Notes under the pieces: generated by a model | Told to the model about the DNA's origin: nothing | Databases searched by the model: none | Seen by the model: only the letters and a program-made list of their open reading frames with translations | Part shown: piece after piece, positions 34,962-43,510 of the stretch | How positions within the stretch are numbered: position 1 is the first letter of the stretch | Layout: each line of letters opens with the position of its first letter | Made by a program: the position numbers and the translations under genes | Source: Pseudomonadota bacterium | GTDB lineage: Bacteria > Pseudomonadota > Gammaproteobacteria > Burkholderiales > REEB80 | Direction of reading: 5' to 3' | NCBI GenBank assembly: GCA_018971485.1 | Contig: JAGXAQ010000006.1 | Coordinates: 1-64,000, forward strand | DNA length: 64,000 nt

Positions 34962-35888
34962 ATGACCATTAAAAATCAGAAGAATATTTTTAATACTTGT
35001 TGTCAAAGTATCGTCATCATTAATGAGCAAGGTTATATTGAGCAAGCAAACCACGCATTTTTTACCACAACAGGACTAACCGCACGACAAATTGCCGGGA
35101 AATCCTTCTATAACTTATTCTCTAGTTCACGAAATTTAAATTATTATTACTATATTTGGCGGGAATTAAGAAGAAACCAATTCTGGCAAGGCGAAATCTG
35201 GCTCAAAAAAGCGGATAACAACCGGTTCCCATCTTTAGTTAATATCAGTCTTTATGAACAAGGAAACCTATCGACTTGCTATATTGCCTTCATTTCAGAC
35301 TTAACCGAACAAAAACAAAAACAAAAAAGACTCGAAACATTGGCGTATTACGACCTTTTAACAGGCTTGCCAAACCGTATCTTGTTTAACGATCGGCTCT
35401 CAGTTGCTATTGAACTTGCAAAGCGCAATCAACACCAGCTAGCCATTCTATTCATTGATTTAGATAATTTTAAACCTATTAATGATCAGCTAGGACATTT
35501 AGCCGGAGACAAACTCTTAAAATGTTTAGCACACAGGATGCAAAAGAATATAAGGGAATCAGATACCATAGCCAGGTTTGGGGGCGATGAATTCATCATC
35601 ATCCTTAACAACACACAAGGCGAAATTTATGTAAAAGAAGTAGCCGAAAAACTTAAATCCATCATCTGTGAACCCATACATTTGGGTCAAAACATCATTA
35701 ACATTAATGTCAGTATTGGCATATCACTATATCCGGAACATGATATTAGTGGTAAAGGCCTCCAGCATAAGGCTGATTTAGCTATGTACCGTGCAAAAAG
35801 GGCCCATACCGTTGGAATCGATTTTTTTGATCCAAGGCAATTTAACCCAGCCACAGTTAACCATGCTTCATTGGCAAAAGCCCTTTGA
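34962..35888 (+). CDS. PAS-GGDEF diguanylate cyclase inside the Fap operon
   Basis: A 308-residue cytoplasmic protein. An N-terminal PAS domain (about 10-120, with VIINEQGYIEQANHAFFTTTGLT) leads to a GGDEF domain. The active-site loop is GGDEF at 207-211, and the product-inhibition site RxxD (R198-D201) lies exactly five residues before it, so the enzyme should be active and feedback-regulated. It makes c-di-GMP from two GTP. It begins 20 bases after fapE and precedes fapF, so it is embedded in the amyloid operon. The PAS ligand is not identifiable. Confidence 0.93.
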   Translation: MTIKNQKNIFNTCCQSIVIINEQGYIEQANHAFFTTTGLTARQIAGKSFYNLFSSSRNLNYYYYIWRELRRNQFWQGEIWLKKADNNRFPSLVNISLYEQGNLSTCYIAFISDLTEQKQKQKRLETLAYYDLLTGLPNRILFNDRLSVAIELAKRNQHQLAILFIDLDNFKPINDQLGHLAGDKLLKCLAHRMQKNIRESDTIARFGGDEFIIILNNTQGEIYVKEVAEKLKSIICEPIHLGQNIININVSIGISLYPEHDISGKGLQHKADLAMYRAKRAHTVGIDFFDPRQFNPATVNHASLAKAL

Positions 35889-35898
35889 CTCAAAGGGC
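35880..35898 (+). terminator. Hairpin overlapping the diguanylate cyclase stop codon
   Basis: GCCCTTTG and CAAAGGGC are perfect complements around ACT, followed by CCTATTTATT. The stop codon lies in the loop region. It may lower expression of fapF relative to upstream genes or act as a processing site. Confidence 0.6.
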
Positions 35899-35925
35899 CC
35901 TATTTATTATGGAAAAAATAATAAT

Positions 35926-36066
35926 ATGAATAAGTTAAAATTAAATTGCAAATGCGGTAATATTAGAATTCATACAATCACCGCTATGCAGCTGGTCACC
36001 CGTACTTTTGAAGATGCTTCGAAAAATAACCATAAATTCATTTCGACAAGGGGGATCAAACCATGA
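35926..36066 (+). CDS. Small ORF (46 residues) coupled to fapF
   Basis: A short frame begins at ATG 35926 and ends with a TGA that overlaps the fapF start (ATGA at 36063-36066). Such exact overlap suggests coupled translation and supports a real frame. The predicted peptide has CKCG near the N-terminus and ends in basic residues. No signal peptide and no family recognised. The ribosome-binding site is weak, and chance cannot be excluded. Confidence 0.4.
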   Translation: MNKLKLNCKCGNIRIHTITAMQLVTRTFEDASKNNHKFISTRGIKP

Positions 36067-37337
36067 AACTCAAAATAATCACACAATGTATTCTGGCATT
36101 ACCTTTTACGCTCTTCTCTTTGCCCACAATTGCTGATGAATCAATCACAGCCTCATCGCTCAATAAAGAAATTCAAAATCTGCAAGAACAATACAATAAA
36201 GAGCGACGTAATATGCAACTTCTTGAGATCCAGATCCAACAGGTTCAACAAAAAGCCCAAACCCTATATCCTGTTGCTTCACCCAAAAAAAATAAAACCC
36301 AAGCAAACAAAACACCTAATTCAGAACAAACCCAGACAGAACAGCAAACCAAAAATGAAAATGTTGTCAAAGAAGCACCAAAGTCACGCTCAGCAGAAAC
36401 AATCTATCAAGAGCAACACTCTGATTTTAATAAAAAATTCTCTTTTGAGGCAGGATTAACCTATTCTCGTTTCGACAGAAGGCAAATTGACTTGTCAGGC
36501 TTTCTTGCCCTTGATGCTATTTTCTTAGGACACATCGCCGTTGATAGCATCAAATCTGATATTCTGACCTTGGACCTGACCGGGCGCTACACATTTACGC
36601 CCCGTTCTCAAATTAGTGTTGATGCCCCATTTTTATGGCGCTCTACTGAATATTTATCCGGTGGGTCAGGAAATAGCGGTACTACCCTACAAAGTTATCG
36701 GAATACCTCTCCCTGGAAAATGGGAGATCTTAGCATTGGTTATTACTACCAGCTAAAACCTGAAACAGTGAAATGGCCTGATATAGTCTGGAATGCACAG
36801 GTCAAGTTTCCAACAGGTACTGATCCATATGGAATCAAAATTATCAATGTGCCAGGAACAGGTGGCAACCTTCAGGTACCAGCTAGCCTTCCGACAGGAA
36901 ATGGATTATATGCAATATCAACAGGATTCTCATTTATCAAGACTGTAGATCCCGCCATCTTATTTGCTGATATCAATTATTACCATAACTTTTCTAGACA
37001 TTTTCAGGATATCAGTACTGCACCAGGGGTAGTGGCTCCTGGCGATATCGAACTTGGCGATTCCATAGAAGCCGATATAGGAACAGCTTTTGCCTTAAAT
37101 GACAAAATGAGTTTAAGTCTTTCTTACCAAGAACAAGTTACTAAATCTGCAAAAACAAGACTAGACGGTCAATCCTGGCAAGGAATAACTGGCTCAAGTG
37201 CTAATGCCGCTGTAATGAACATTGGTGCTACATACGCCACAACCCCGAATAACGCCTTTGTATTCAATCTTGGTGCTGGCTTAACTCCCGACGCGCCAAA
37301 TGTATTAGTGGGTCTAAAAGTCGTACATCAATATTGA
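36063..37337 (+). CDS. fapF: Amyloid outer-membrane exporter, FapF-like
   Basis: A 424-residue outer-membrane protein. The signal peptide (ending TIA) is followed by a coiled-coil helix (about 30-70, LNKEIQNLQEQYNKERRNMQLLEIQIQQVQQKA in heptad style) and a polar Lys/Gln/Thr-rich linker. From about residue 130 to the end, alternating strands of a beta-barrel run, ending in VGLKVVHQY with a terminal aromatic residue. This is the FapF layout: trimeric coiled coil and 12-stranded pore through which amyloid subunits are secreted. It is the last gene of the operon. Confidence 0.88.
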   Translation: MKLKIITQCILALPFTLFSLPTIADESITASSLNKEIQNLQEQYNKERRNMQLLEIQIQQVQQKAQTLYPVASPKKNKTQANKTPNSEQTQTEQQTKNENVVKEAPKSRSAETIYQEQHSDFNKKFSFEAGLTYSRFDRRQIDLSGFLALDAIFLGHIAVDSIKSDILTLDLTGRYTFTPRSQISVDAPFLWRSTEYLSGGSGNSGTTLQSYRNTSPWKMGDLSIGYYYQLKPETVKWPDIVWNAQVKFPTGTDPYGIKIINVPGTGGNLQVPASLPTGNGLYAISTGFSFIKTVDPAILFADINYYHNFSRHFQDISTAPGVVAPGDIELGDSIEADIGTAFALNDKMSLSLSYQEQVTKSAKTRLDGQSWQGITGSSANAAVMNIGATYATTPNNAFVFNLGAGLTPDAPNVLVGLKVVHQY

Positions 37338-37342
37338 TATCT

Positions 37343-37810
37343 CTAAAATGCGCCTTGGGCACCACCCACGGCGCATAAAACTGTTGTCAACAGCGTTAAC
37401 CAAATTAGAATATGTGCAGTTCGTAATCGGTGCCAGGCCAATACAGGGTTATCTTCTATCATCTTGACTATCCGCTGATGTATTAAAGGTTCTCCAACAA
37501 AGGTCAGAATAGTAAAAACCAACCAGATCAATATCATCACATGAACCCACCAAAAGCGCATATGAACATACCAGCTCCACCCCCCAAGTAGAGATATCAT
37601 CCAAACACCTGAGCCACCTGAAAGCAATAAAACAATTCGGGTTTGCCAAACAAGGCGTCTTTCAATTAACGAAAACGCTTTCATGCGCTGTTCTATTGAT
37701 TTAAAAGACTTTTCAGGTAAAAGTAAAATACTACTGACAAAAGATACCCCTACAATCCATAACAAAACTAAAACAACATGGATAATTTTTATCCAATCAA
37801 ATAGATTCAT
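37343..37810 (-). CDS. Four-helix membrane protein, HemJ/CopD-like
   Basis: A 155-residue inner-membrane protein with four predicted helices. WIKIIHVVLVLLWIVGVSF at the start carries a His, and WVHVMILIW plus LRTAHILIWLTLL carry further His residues inside helices. This layout is shared by HemJ (protoporphyrinogen oxidase, heme-binding) and CopD-like families. The exact family is not certain. The frame extends to 37927, but ATG 37810 with GGGAGAAAGG just upstream is clearly the start. It lies 22 bases after the small upstream gene in one unit. Confidence 0.65.
   Translation of the reverse strand: MNLFDWIKIIHVVLVLLWIVGVSFVSSILLLPEKSFKSIEQRMKAFSLIERRLVWQTRIVLLLSGGSGVWMISLLGGWSWYVHMRFWWVHVMILIWLVFTILTFVGEPLIHQRIVKMIEDNPVLAWHRLRTAHILIWLTLLTTVLCAVGGAQGAF
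37348..37376. terminator. Bidirectional hairpin at the convergent end of fapF and the membrane gene
   Basis: ATGCGCC and GGCGCAT pair with an inner GGG/CCC pair. On the minus strand it is followed by TTTTAGAG. It overlaps the last codons of the minus-strand gene and could end both transcripts. Confidence 0.5.
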
Positions 37811-37832
37811 CCTTTCTCCCATAACACCTGTT

Positions 37833-38030
37833 TTATTTTTCTTTCTGTTTCTGTGGTATTTGAGACCGTAATAAATAAATACCCTGTTCTGGTTGGTATC
37901 CTCGGGCAGGCATTCCTGACAGATCATAACCGCCTGTCAAGGCAATATCTCTTTGAGGGTTACGATTCTTCAAATACTCCCGCTTCTGAGACTCAGTCAG
38001 GCCTTCAACCATTTCACCCTCTATAGACAT
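37833..38030 (-). CDS. Small hydrophilic hypothetical protein (65 residues)
   Basis: The ATG is preceded by a perfect AGGAGG seven bases away, so it should be well translated. The protein has no signal or membrane span; LTESQKREYLKNRNPQRD suggests a helix. No family is recognised. It is the first gene of a two-gene unit with the membrane protein. Role unknown. Confidence 0.65.
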   Translation of the reverse strand: MSIEGEMVEGLTESQKREYLKNRNPQRDIALTGGYDLSGMPARGYQPEQGIYLLRSQIPQKQKEK

Positions 38031-38055
38031 CCATTTTCCTCCTGTTCCCTAGTGG

Positions 38056-38106
38056 AAGTAATCCCGCCTAATTCCAAAGTTATGGTAAAAATGCTAGGGA
38101 TTACTT
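38056..38106. repeat. 10-bp inverted repeat upstream of the small gene
   Basis: AAGTAATCCC and GGGATTACTT are exact complements 31 bases apart between recD and the small gene, followed on the plus strand by TT. It may be the recD-side terminator or a binding site in the promoter of the small gene. The rest of this 200-base gap is empty. Confidence 0.45.
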
Positions 38107-38233
38107 TTAAAGCTGAATGCCATTTCAAAACCAGTACACACAATTTTATCAAACTCATTCAACTTCTTAAACCAGGCTAAAACAAGAAGCCACAAAAGAA
38201 CCAACCGGAATCAGTCCAAAAATATATAGCCTG

Positions 38234-39991
38234 TCACATTGAAAGCAAAGTTGAGCGAATACCACTCTGACGTAATGGTGCATTAGCCAGGATCTCTTCA
38301 AGACAATCCATGCCACATATCAACACCTGTTTACGAGCGCGGCTGATTCCCGTATAGAGCAAAGATCGGGTCATAACCGGAAGCATATTCCTAGGTAACA
38401 AAAGTAGAACCGAGTCAAATTCAGATCCCTGGCATTTATGAATTGTCATGGCCCATGCAGTTTCATGAGGAGGCAATCTCCCTGGAGAGTACTGACGATA
38501 ACTTCCATCAGCCCCTTCAAAACATACACACAACTTGCCATTGGAATCTGCCACCGTAATGCCAATATCGCCATTTGACAAACCTGTAAAAGGATCATTT
38601 TTTAAAATAAGCACAGGTCGACCGATATAAAATCCTTGTCGTGGAACAATCAACCCGTGGCGCATCAAAATATTTTCAATGGCTATATTGGCACCAATAA
38701 CACCCTGATTACCATCCCGAATAGCACAAATCAGCCTAAACTCAGAAAATATCTTAAAAATATTTTCACTCAGGTTGCTCGGGCCATGCATTACTGTTTC
38801 GACATAATTTTTATAGCCATTAAAAATAAAGCTCTCCAAGCCTGACCATCCTGTCCACTCTAACGAACTAATATCTGAATAAACAGGATCATCAAGAAGG
38901 GCTTTAACCTTGCCGAACTCGCCTTCATTTACAGACAGGCATAATTTACCAATTCCACTTTTCTCATTAAACCGGTAGCTTTGGGTCAAGGCAATATGAC
39001 ACTGGGACAAGAAATTAGGTTTAGTTCCAGGATTAACTCGTTCACCAGTCATGGCTTCAATATCAGATACACGCTCAAAATCAAATCCACCTTCATCTAC
39101 GAGTTGAGTCAAGACAGATCCAGCCTCAACCGAGGCAAGTTGATAAGGATCTCCAACAATAATAAGTTTGGATGATAACGGCAACGCCTCCATAATTCGA
39201 TACATAAGGGCAACATCAATCATTGAAGCTTCATCAATAATCAATACATCACATTCCAAGGGTCGGTTTGCATCATGATAAAAGCTCACACCATCAGAAC
39301 GAGCTCCCAATAGGCTATGGATCGTTGAAGCTTTTTCAGGAAATCCAAAAGGCAGTCTTTCAGGATCATGCAAGGATATGATTTGTGCGCGGATAGACTC
39401 CTGCATTCTCTGGGCAGCTTTACCGGTTGGGGCTGCAAGCTTAATATTTAAAGGTATATCTGAAAAGCGCAATAAAAGTAAGATAATTCGGGTCAATGTC
39501 GAAGTTTTGCCTGTACCTGGCCCCCCAGTTACAATACAAAACTGATTTGTAACTGCAAGAGCTGCTGCCACCTTTTGTAAATTCGGCCACGGCTGCCCGG
39601 AAACAAACAGTTCATCCAATAACTGCCTGATGCGAGTCTTGTCTACCTGTGGCTTCTGCAGGATACGTTTAACAAGCAGCTCAGATAAACGTTGTTCATA
39701 GAAATAATAACGGTAAAAATAAAAACGATTTTTCTCATCAAGGATAAACGGTGCAATCTTGCCTGGAGCCGAAACCACGCCACTATAAAATAAGGCACTC
39801 CTCAACTCCTCAAGTGAACATGGCTGCTGATTATCATCTATCTCTTCTAAATCAATGCATGTATGGCCATCCGCCAATTTAACACAAAGTTTTTGAATAG
39901 CTGAAGAAAGAGTCGACGATGGGTTGTTCGATAACACAATAAAATATTTTGCTAGCGCCTGACCTAAAAAATGACCAGCCAACTGGCTCAT
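38234..39991 (-). CDS. recD: Exodeoxyribonuclease V subunit RecD
   Basis: A 585-residue 5'-3' helicase subunit of RecBCD. Walker A is GGPGTGKT at 156-163, Walker B is DVLIIDEASMID, and the C-terminal part has WAMTIHKCQGSEFD and YTGISRARKQV, the UvrD-type motifs of RecD. It overlaps recB (ATGA), so translation is coupled. The length agrees with the family. The three genes stand in the order recC, recB, recD. Confidence 0.94.
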   Translation of the reverse strand: MSQLAGHFLGQALAKYFIVLSNNPSSTLSSAIQKLCVKLADGHTCIDLEEIDDNQQPCSLEELRSALFYSGVVSAPGKIAPFILDEKNRFYFYRYYFYEQRLSELLVKRILQKPQVDKTRIRQLLDELFVSGQPWPNLQKVAAALAVTNQFCIVTGGPGTGKTSTLTRIILLLLRFSDIPLNIKLAAPTGKAAQRMQESIRAQIISLHDPERLPFGFPEKASTIHSLLGARSDGVSFYHDANRPLECDVLIIDEASMIDVALMYRIMEALPLSSKLIIVGDPYQLASVEAGSVLTQLVDEGGFDFERVSDIEAMTGERVNPGTKPNFLSQCHIALTQSYRFNEKSGIGKLCLSVNEGEFGKVKALLDDPVYSDISSLEWTGWSGLESFIFNGYKNYVETVMHGPSNLSENIFKIFSEFRLICAIRDGNQGVIGANIAIENILMRHGLIVPRQGFYIGRPVLILKNDPFTGLSNGDIGITVADSNGKLCVCFEGADGSYRQYSPGRLPPHETAWAMTIHKCQGSEFDSVLLLLPRNMLPVMTRSLLYTGISRARKQVLICGMDCLEEILANAPLRQSGIRSTLLSM

Positions 39992-42900
39992 TTAGAGTCT
40001 CCATTTCGGAAATAGCAATCCAGCTGTTCTATCATACCCCGTTCAGGGCGTACTCGATAAATACCTGTATCCAGGCCTGGCATCAAGCCACGCAAGAAAA
40101 GATATTGAACCCCACCAAAATGTTGATCAAAGTCATAGTTACAAAGCCGTTGAGACAAATATCGATTTAACGCCACACAATAAATCATAAACTGCACACC
40201 ATAAGCATGCCGGGTCATTGCAACTTCAAGCTGATCATAAGAATAATCACTCACCTGATTACCAAGCCAATTGGATTTATAATCAACAAGGTAATAACGT
40301 CCCCCCGATTCATAAACCAAATCCATAAAACCTTTCATAAAACCTTGCAAGGCCAAAAAACTTAAACCTGTCGCTTGTTTTAAAAGTTCAGGTGTAACCC
40401 CGTGCATCTTTTTCAATGTCTGAATCAGACCAAAAACACTGATTCGTGCCATTGGAAAACAAAAAGGCAGTTCAGGACATTTATGTGATAATCCAATTTT
40501 ATTTAACTGGACACCCGGGATAACTTCAACTTCCAGTACATTTCTTAATGTTGCTGAAATCACCTTATTCCACTGGCGATCAAAACCATAACGCTTCAAT
40601 ATAAACTCAACCAGTCCATCAATTTGATTATCTTGAGTAAAATCTAATTTCTCAAGCAACTCATGTAAACAATTTCCTGCAATTACCCCCCTTGGAAAAC
40701 TGAAAATATTGCACTCTGTTACCGGCTGAGATAAAAATGAATCTACAAAAGGAGAGGTTTCCTCATGTTCAAGCCTCTCAAACCTGTCCTGATACCCATA
40801 GGTAAGCGAAGTATAGCTTGCTACCTTTCTCGCCTCGACAATCCTGCCCTTGAAAATTCTCGGGGCAAGTGATTGCAAGTCAATATTAGATTTAGGGGCT
40901 AAAAAAAAGCCTGGATCTTCAAGTAAGCAAATCAAATCAGGGTATTCACCTTGCAAGCTGACAAGAGGGGCAGCAATATCCTGGGCATCAAAAGAACGAA
41001 TGCTGCTAAGATGCTTCTTTAACGTAGACTGATCCGAATATAAAATCCAGCTAAGCGGAGACTCTTCCACCTGGTTTATCCACCCCCAGGAAAAATATGT
41101 GCGATAGCTTGCCCTTGTTAAGGCTACATAAAGATACCGGATAGATTCTGAATATCTTTCTTCTTCTGCTCTCTGCCTGGCCAGTTCCAGTTTTTCAGTA
41201 CCAAAATCCATCACAATCGCATCATTTTCGTTATGATAGACAGGATAACTACTAGAACGTCCATTCCCTGCCCATAAGAATGGACAGAAGACTATTGGGT
41301 ATTCCAATCCTTTGGAGGCGTGCACCGTAGCAATTTGAATTAGATTTGCATCGCTTTCAAGCTGCAGCAGAGCCTCCTTCTCCCCCTCCCCCTTTTGCTG
41401 ACGGATGAACCAGGACAAAAGTTCAGCCCCGGTCTGGCCAGTTTTATCCGATCTGAGTTGAAGCAGTTGCGCCAAATGTCGCAAATTAGTAAGGGATCGC
41501 TCTCCTCCACTTTGGGCAAGCATGCGATAATCCACATCAAAGCGCTGCATAATTCTTTCGAATGCAGGCATAAAACCCCGCTCTCGCCAAACTTGATGAT
41601 CAAGGTAAAACCCCTCTAAAATTTCCTCAAATACCTGTTCATCCTGTGCAAGATTTGCAATGGCCTTTGCACTATATCCCAAAACAGGAGTGGATAATGC
41701 TGCCCTTACCACTCTAACATCCGTTGGGTGAACCACTGCCTTTAAAATGGTTTGCAAATAAACAGCCTCATTTGTTTCATAAACGTTTTCGCGTCCCTGC
41801 TGGGCACTGGGAATACCACCCTGCAACAAGGCTTGACGTATTTTGGCCGCTTGAAAATGTGTTCCTACCAGAATAACAATATCCCCTGCGGCAAGAATTT
41901 TGTCTCCTATTTTCGCCTTACCCTGTTCAGCTAGTGCCAGCAGCCTGGTAATTTCCCTAACAGTCATGCTTAAGGTCAAGCTGGTTGCTTCTTCTACAGT
42001 TAGATGACTTAAATCATCTTTTTTAAGCATAAACACACGTAACGCACCGGGAAGATCCCCGTCAATAACAAGCGGAGCATGATTATCAGTCGCCTGTACA
42101 AACTGATAATCAATGCCGGAGAAATAAAAAGGATTGGGGATATGCTGAAACAATATGTTAACTGCTTCCACATATTCAGGAACTGAACGATAATTAATAT
42201 TAAGGCTATGAATTAACTCTATTTCTTCCCTGGCCTGAAGGTAGGTGAATATGTCAGCACCACGAAAGCTATAGATAGCCTGTTTCGGATCACCTACAAA
42301 ATAAAGTGGTAATTTCTCCTTCTTGAATAGCCTTTGGAAAATCCGGTATTGAACAGGATCTGTATCCTGAAATTCATCAATCAATGCGGCATGATATCGG
42401 TTACGAACCAAACAAGCCAAATCGTCACCAAATGGTCCTTGTAAAACATCATCAAAATCCTGCAAGCAGTCAGAGAAAGATTTAATTCCTTTCTCCCGCT
42501 TGACCCGCCGCATCTCCTGCCGAACCTCATCAACCATTCGAGCCAGCATTTTTGCGCGCCAGACTGGAAAAACCGATTCATAACAGTCACACCAGTTTTC
42601 AACTGCTGAGAAAAAAAGGTGCGACGGAGGATTATGCTTCACTCGTGTCTTGGACGCTAAATATACAGGGGTCAGCTTTCTCCATTCGTCACTATGTGGA
42701 AAACCAATATCCTCCGAAAACATCTGATCACATATTAGAATGAGCCTATCTCTAATTTCTTGCGAGTAACTATTATTATTTAGAGCTGCACTTTTAAGGA
42801 TATTTACAATATATCCTCGATCCCGGTTCCACAAAGCTTGCACAGAAGTAAAGAGTTCTGCGTATTCATCAAGACATGACTCCAGATCTACTGGTAAGCT

Positions 42901-43506
42901 TGGGCTATCCAAATTAATATAGGGTTGATCCAGGCAAGGTCCGATTATTTTTCCCCATTGTTCAGGCCCCTCATTTTTTTCAGCAAGCCACCTCAATATA
43001 ATAGACGGGGCAGTACTAACGCATTTTCGCCAGAAATCATCAATCGCCGCCACTCTAAGAAGAGTATCATTCTCCACTAATACAGTTTCAAACGGCATCC
43101 CACTACGAAATGAAAAATCTCCAAGACATTTTTGGCAAAAACCATGAATGGTATCAATAGCTGCCCCATCAAAGTTTCGAAGTGCGTCTGATAGGCGTGA
43201 AACAACCTGATGGCGTTGCGCTAAATCCATATTCATAAGCAAAGAATTAAACAGGGGATCTTCAATGAAATCATTCAGAGCTATGTTTTTAATATTTTCA
43301 ATACGCTGCCGAATCCTTGTCCGCAATTCAGCCGTAGCCGCACGGGTAAATGTGACCACCAAGATCTTATCGACCGATAGCTTTTTTTCAATCAATAAGC
43401 GTAAATATAAAGCTGTAATAGTCCAGGTCTTTCCAGTTCCTGCACTCGCCTCAATAAGATGACTACCTTCAATAGATGATTGAACCGGATCAAAAGTTGG
43501 CATCAT
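39988..43506 (-). CDS. recB: Exodeoxyribonuclease V subunit RecB
   Basis: A 1172-residue helicase-nuclease. Walker A is ASAGTGKT at about 20-27, followed by VVTFTRAATAELRTRIR. Motif II is ALIDEFQDTDPVQY and later ATVHASKGLEYPIVFCP. The C-terminal nuclease domain contains YLVDYKSNWLG with the catalytic Asp and Lys. It loads RecA after Chi recognition. The ATG at 43506 has AAGGG seven bases upstream and leaves four bases after the recC stop; the first ATG at 43530 would overlap recC and has no site. Confidence 0.94.
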   Translation of the reverse strand: MMPTFDPVQSSIEGSHLIEASAGTGKTWTITALYLRLLIEKKLSVDKILVVTFTRAATAELRTRIRQRIENIKNIALNDFIEDPLFNSLLMNMDLAQRHQVVSRLSDALRNFDGAAIDTIHGFCQKCLGDFSFRSGMPFETVLVENDTLLRVAAIDDFWRKCVSTAPSIILRWLAEKNEGPEQWGKIIGPCLDQPYINLDSPSLPVDLESCLDEYAELFTSVQALWNRDRGYIVNILKSAALNNNSYSQEIRDRLILICDQMFSEDIGFPHSDEWRKLTPVYLASKTRVKHNPPSHLFFSAVENWCDCYESVFPVWRAKMLARMVDEVRQEMRRVKREKGIKSFSDCLQDFDDVLQGPFGDDLACLVRNRYHAALIDEFQDTDPVQYRIFQRLFKKEKLPLYFVGDPKQAIYSFRGADIFTYLQAREEIELIHSLNINYRSVPEYVEAVNILFQHIPNPFYFSGIDYQFVQATDNHAPLVIDGDLPGALRVFMLKKDDLSHLTVEEATSLTLSMTVREITRLLALAEQGKAKIGDKILAAGDIVILVGTHFQAAKIRQALLQGGIPSAQQGRENVYETNEAVYLQTILKAVVHPTDVRVVRAALSTPVLGYSAKAIANLAQDEQVFEEILEGFYLDHQVWRERGFMPAFERIMQRFDVDYRMLAQSGGERSLTNLRHLAQLLQLRSDKTGQTGAELLSWFIRQQKGEGEKEALLQLESDANLIQIATVHASKGLEYPIVFCPFLWAGNGRSSSYPVYHNENDAIVMDFGTEKLELARQRAEEERYSESIRYLYVALTRASYRTYFSWGWINQVEESPLSWILYSDQSTLKKHLSSIRSFDAQDIAAPLVSLQGEYPDLICLLEDPGFFLAPKSNIDLQSLAPRIFKGRIVEARKVASYTSLTYGYQDRFERLEHEETSPFVDSFLSQPVTECNIFSFPRGVIAGNCLHELLEKLDFTQDNQIDGLVEFILKRYGFDRQWNKVISATLRNVLEVEVIPGVQLNKIGLSHKCPELPFCFPMARISVFGLIQTLKKMHGVTPELLKQATGLSFLALQGFMKGFMDLVYESGGRYYLVDYKSNWLGNQVSDYSYDQLEVAMTRHAYGVQFMIYCVALNRYLSQRLCNYDFDQHFGGVQYLFLRGLMPGLDTGIYRVRPERGMIEQLDCYFRNGDSK

Positions 43507-43510
43507 CAAT

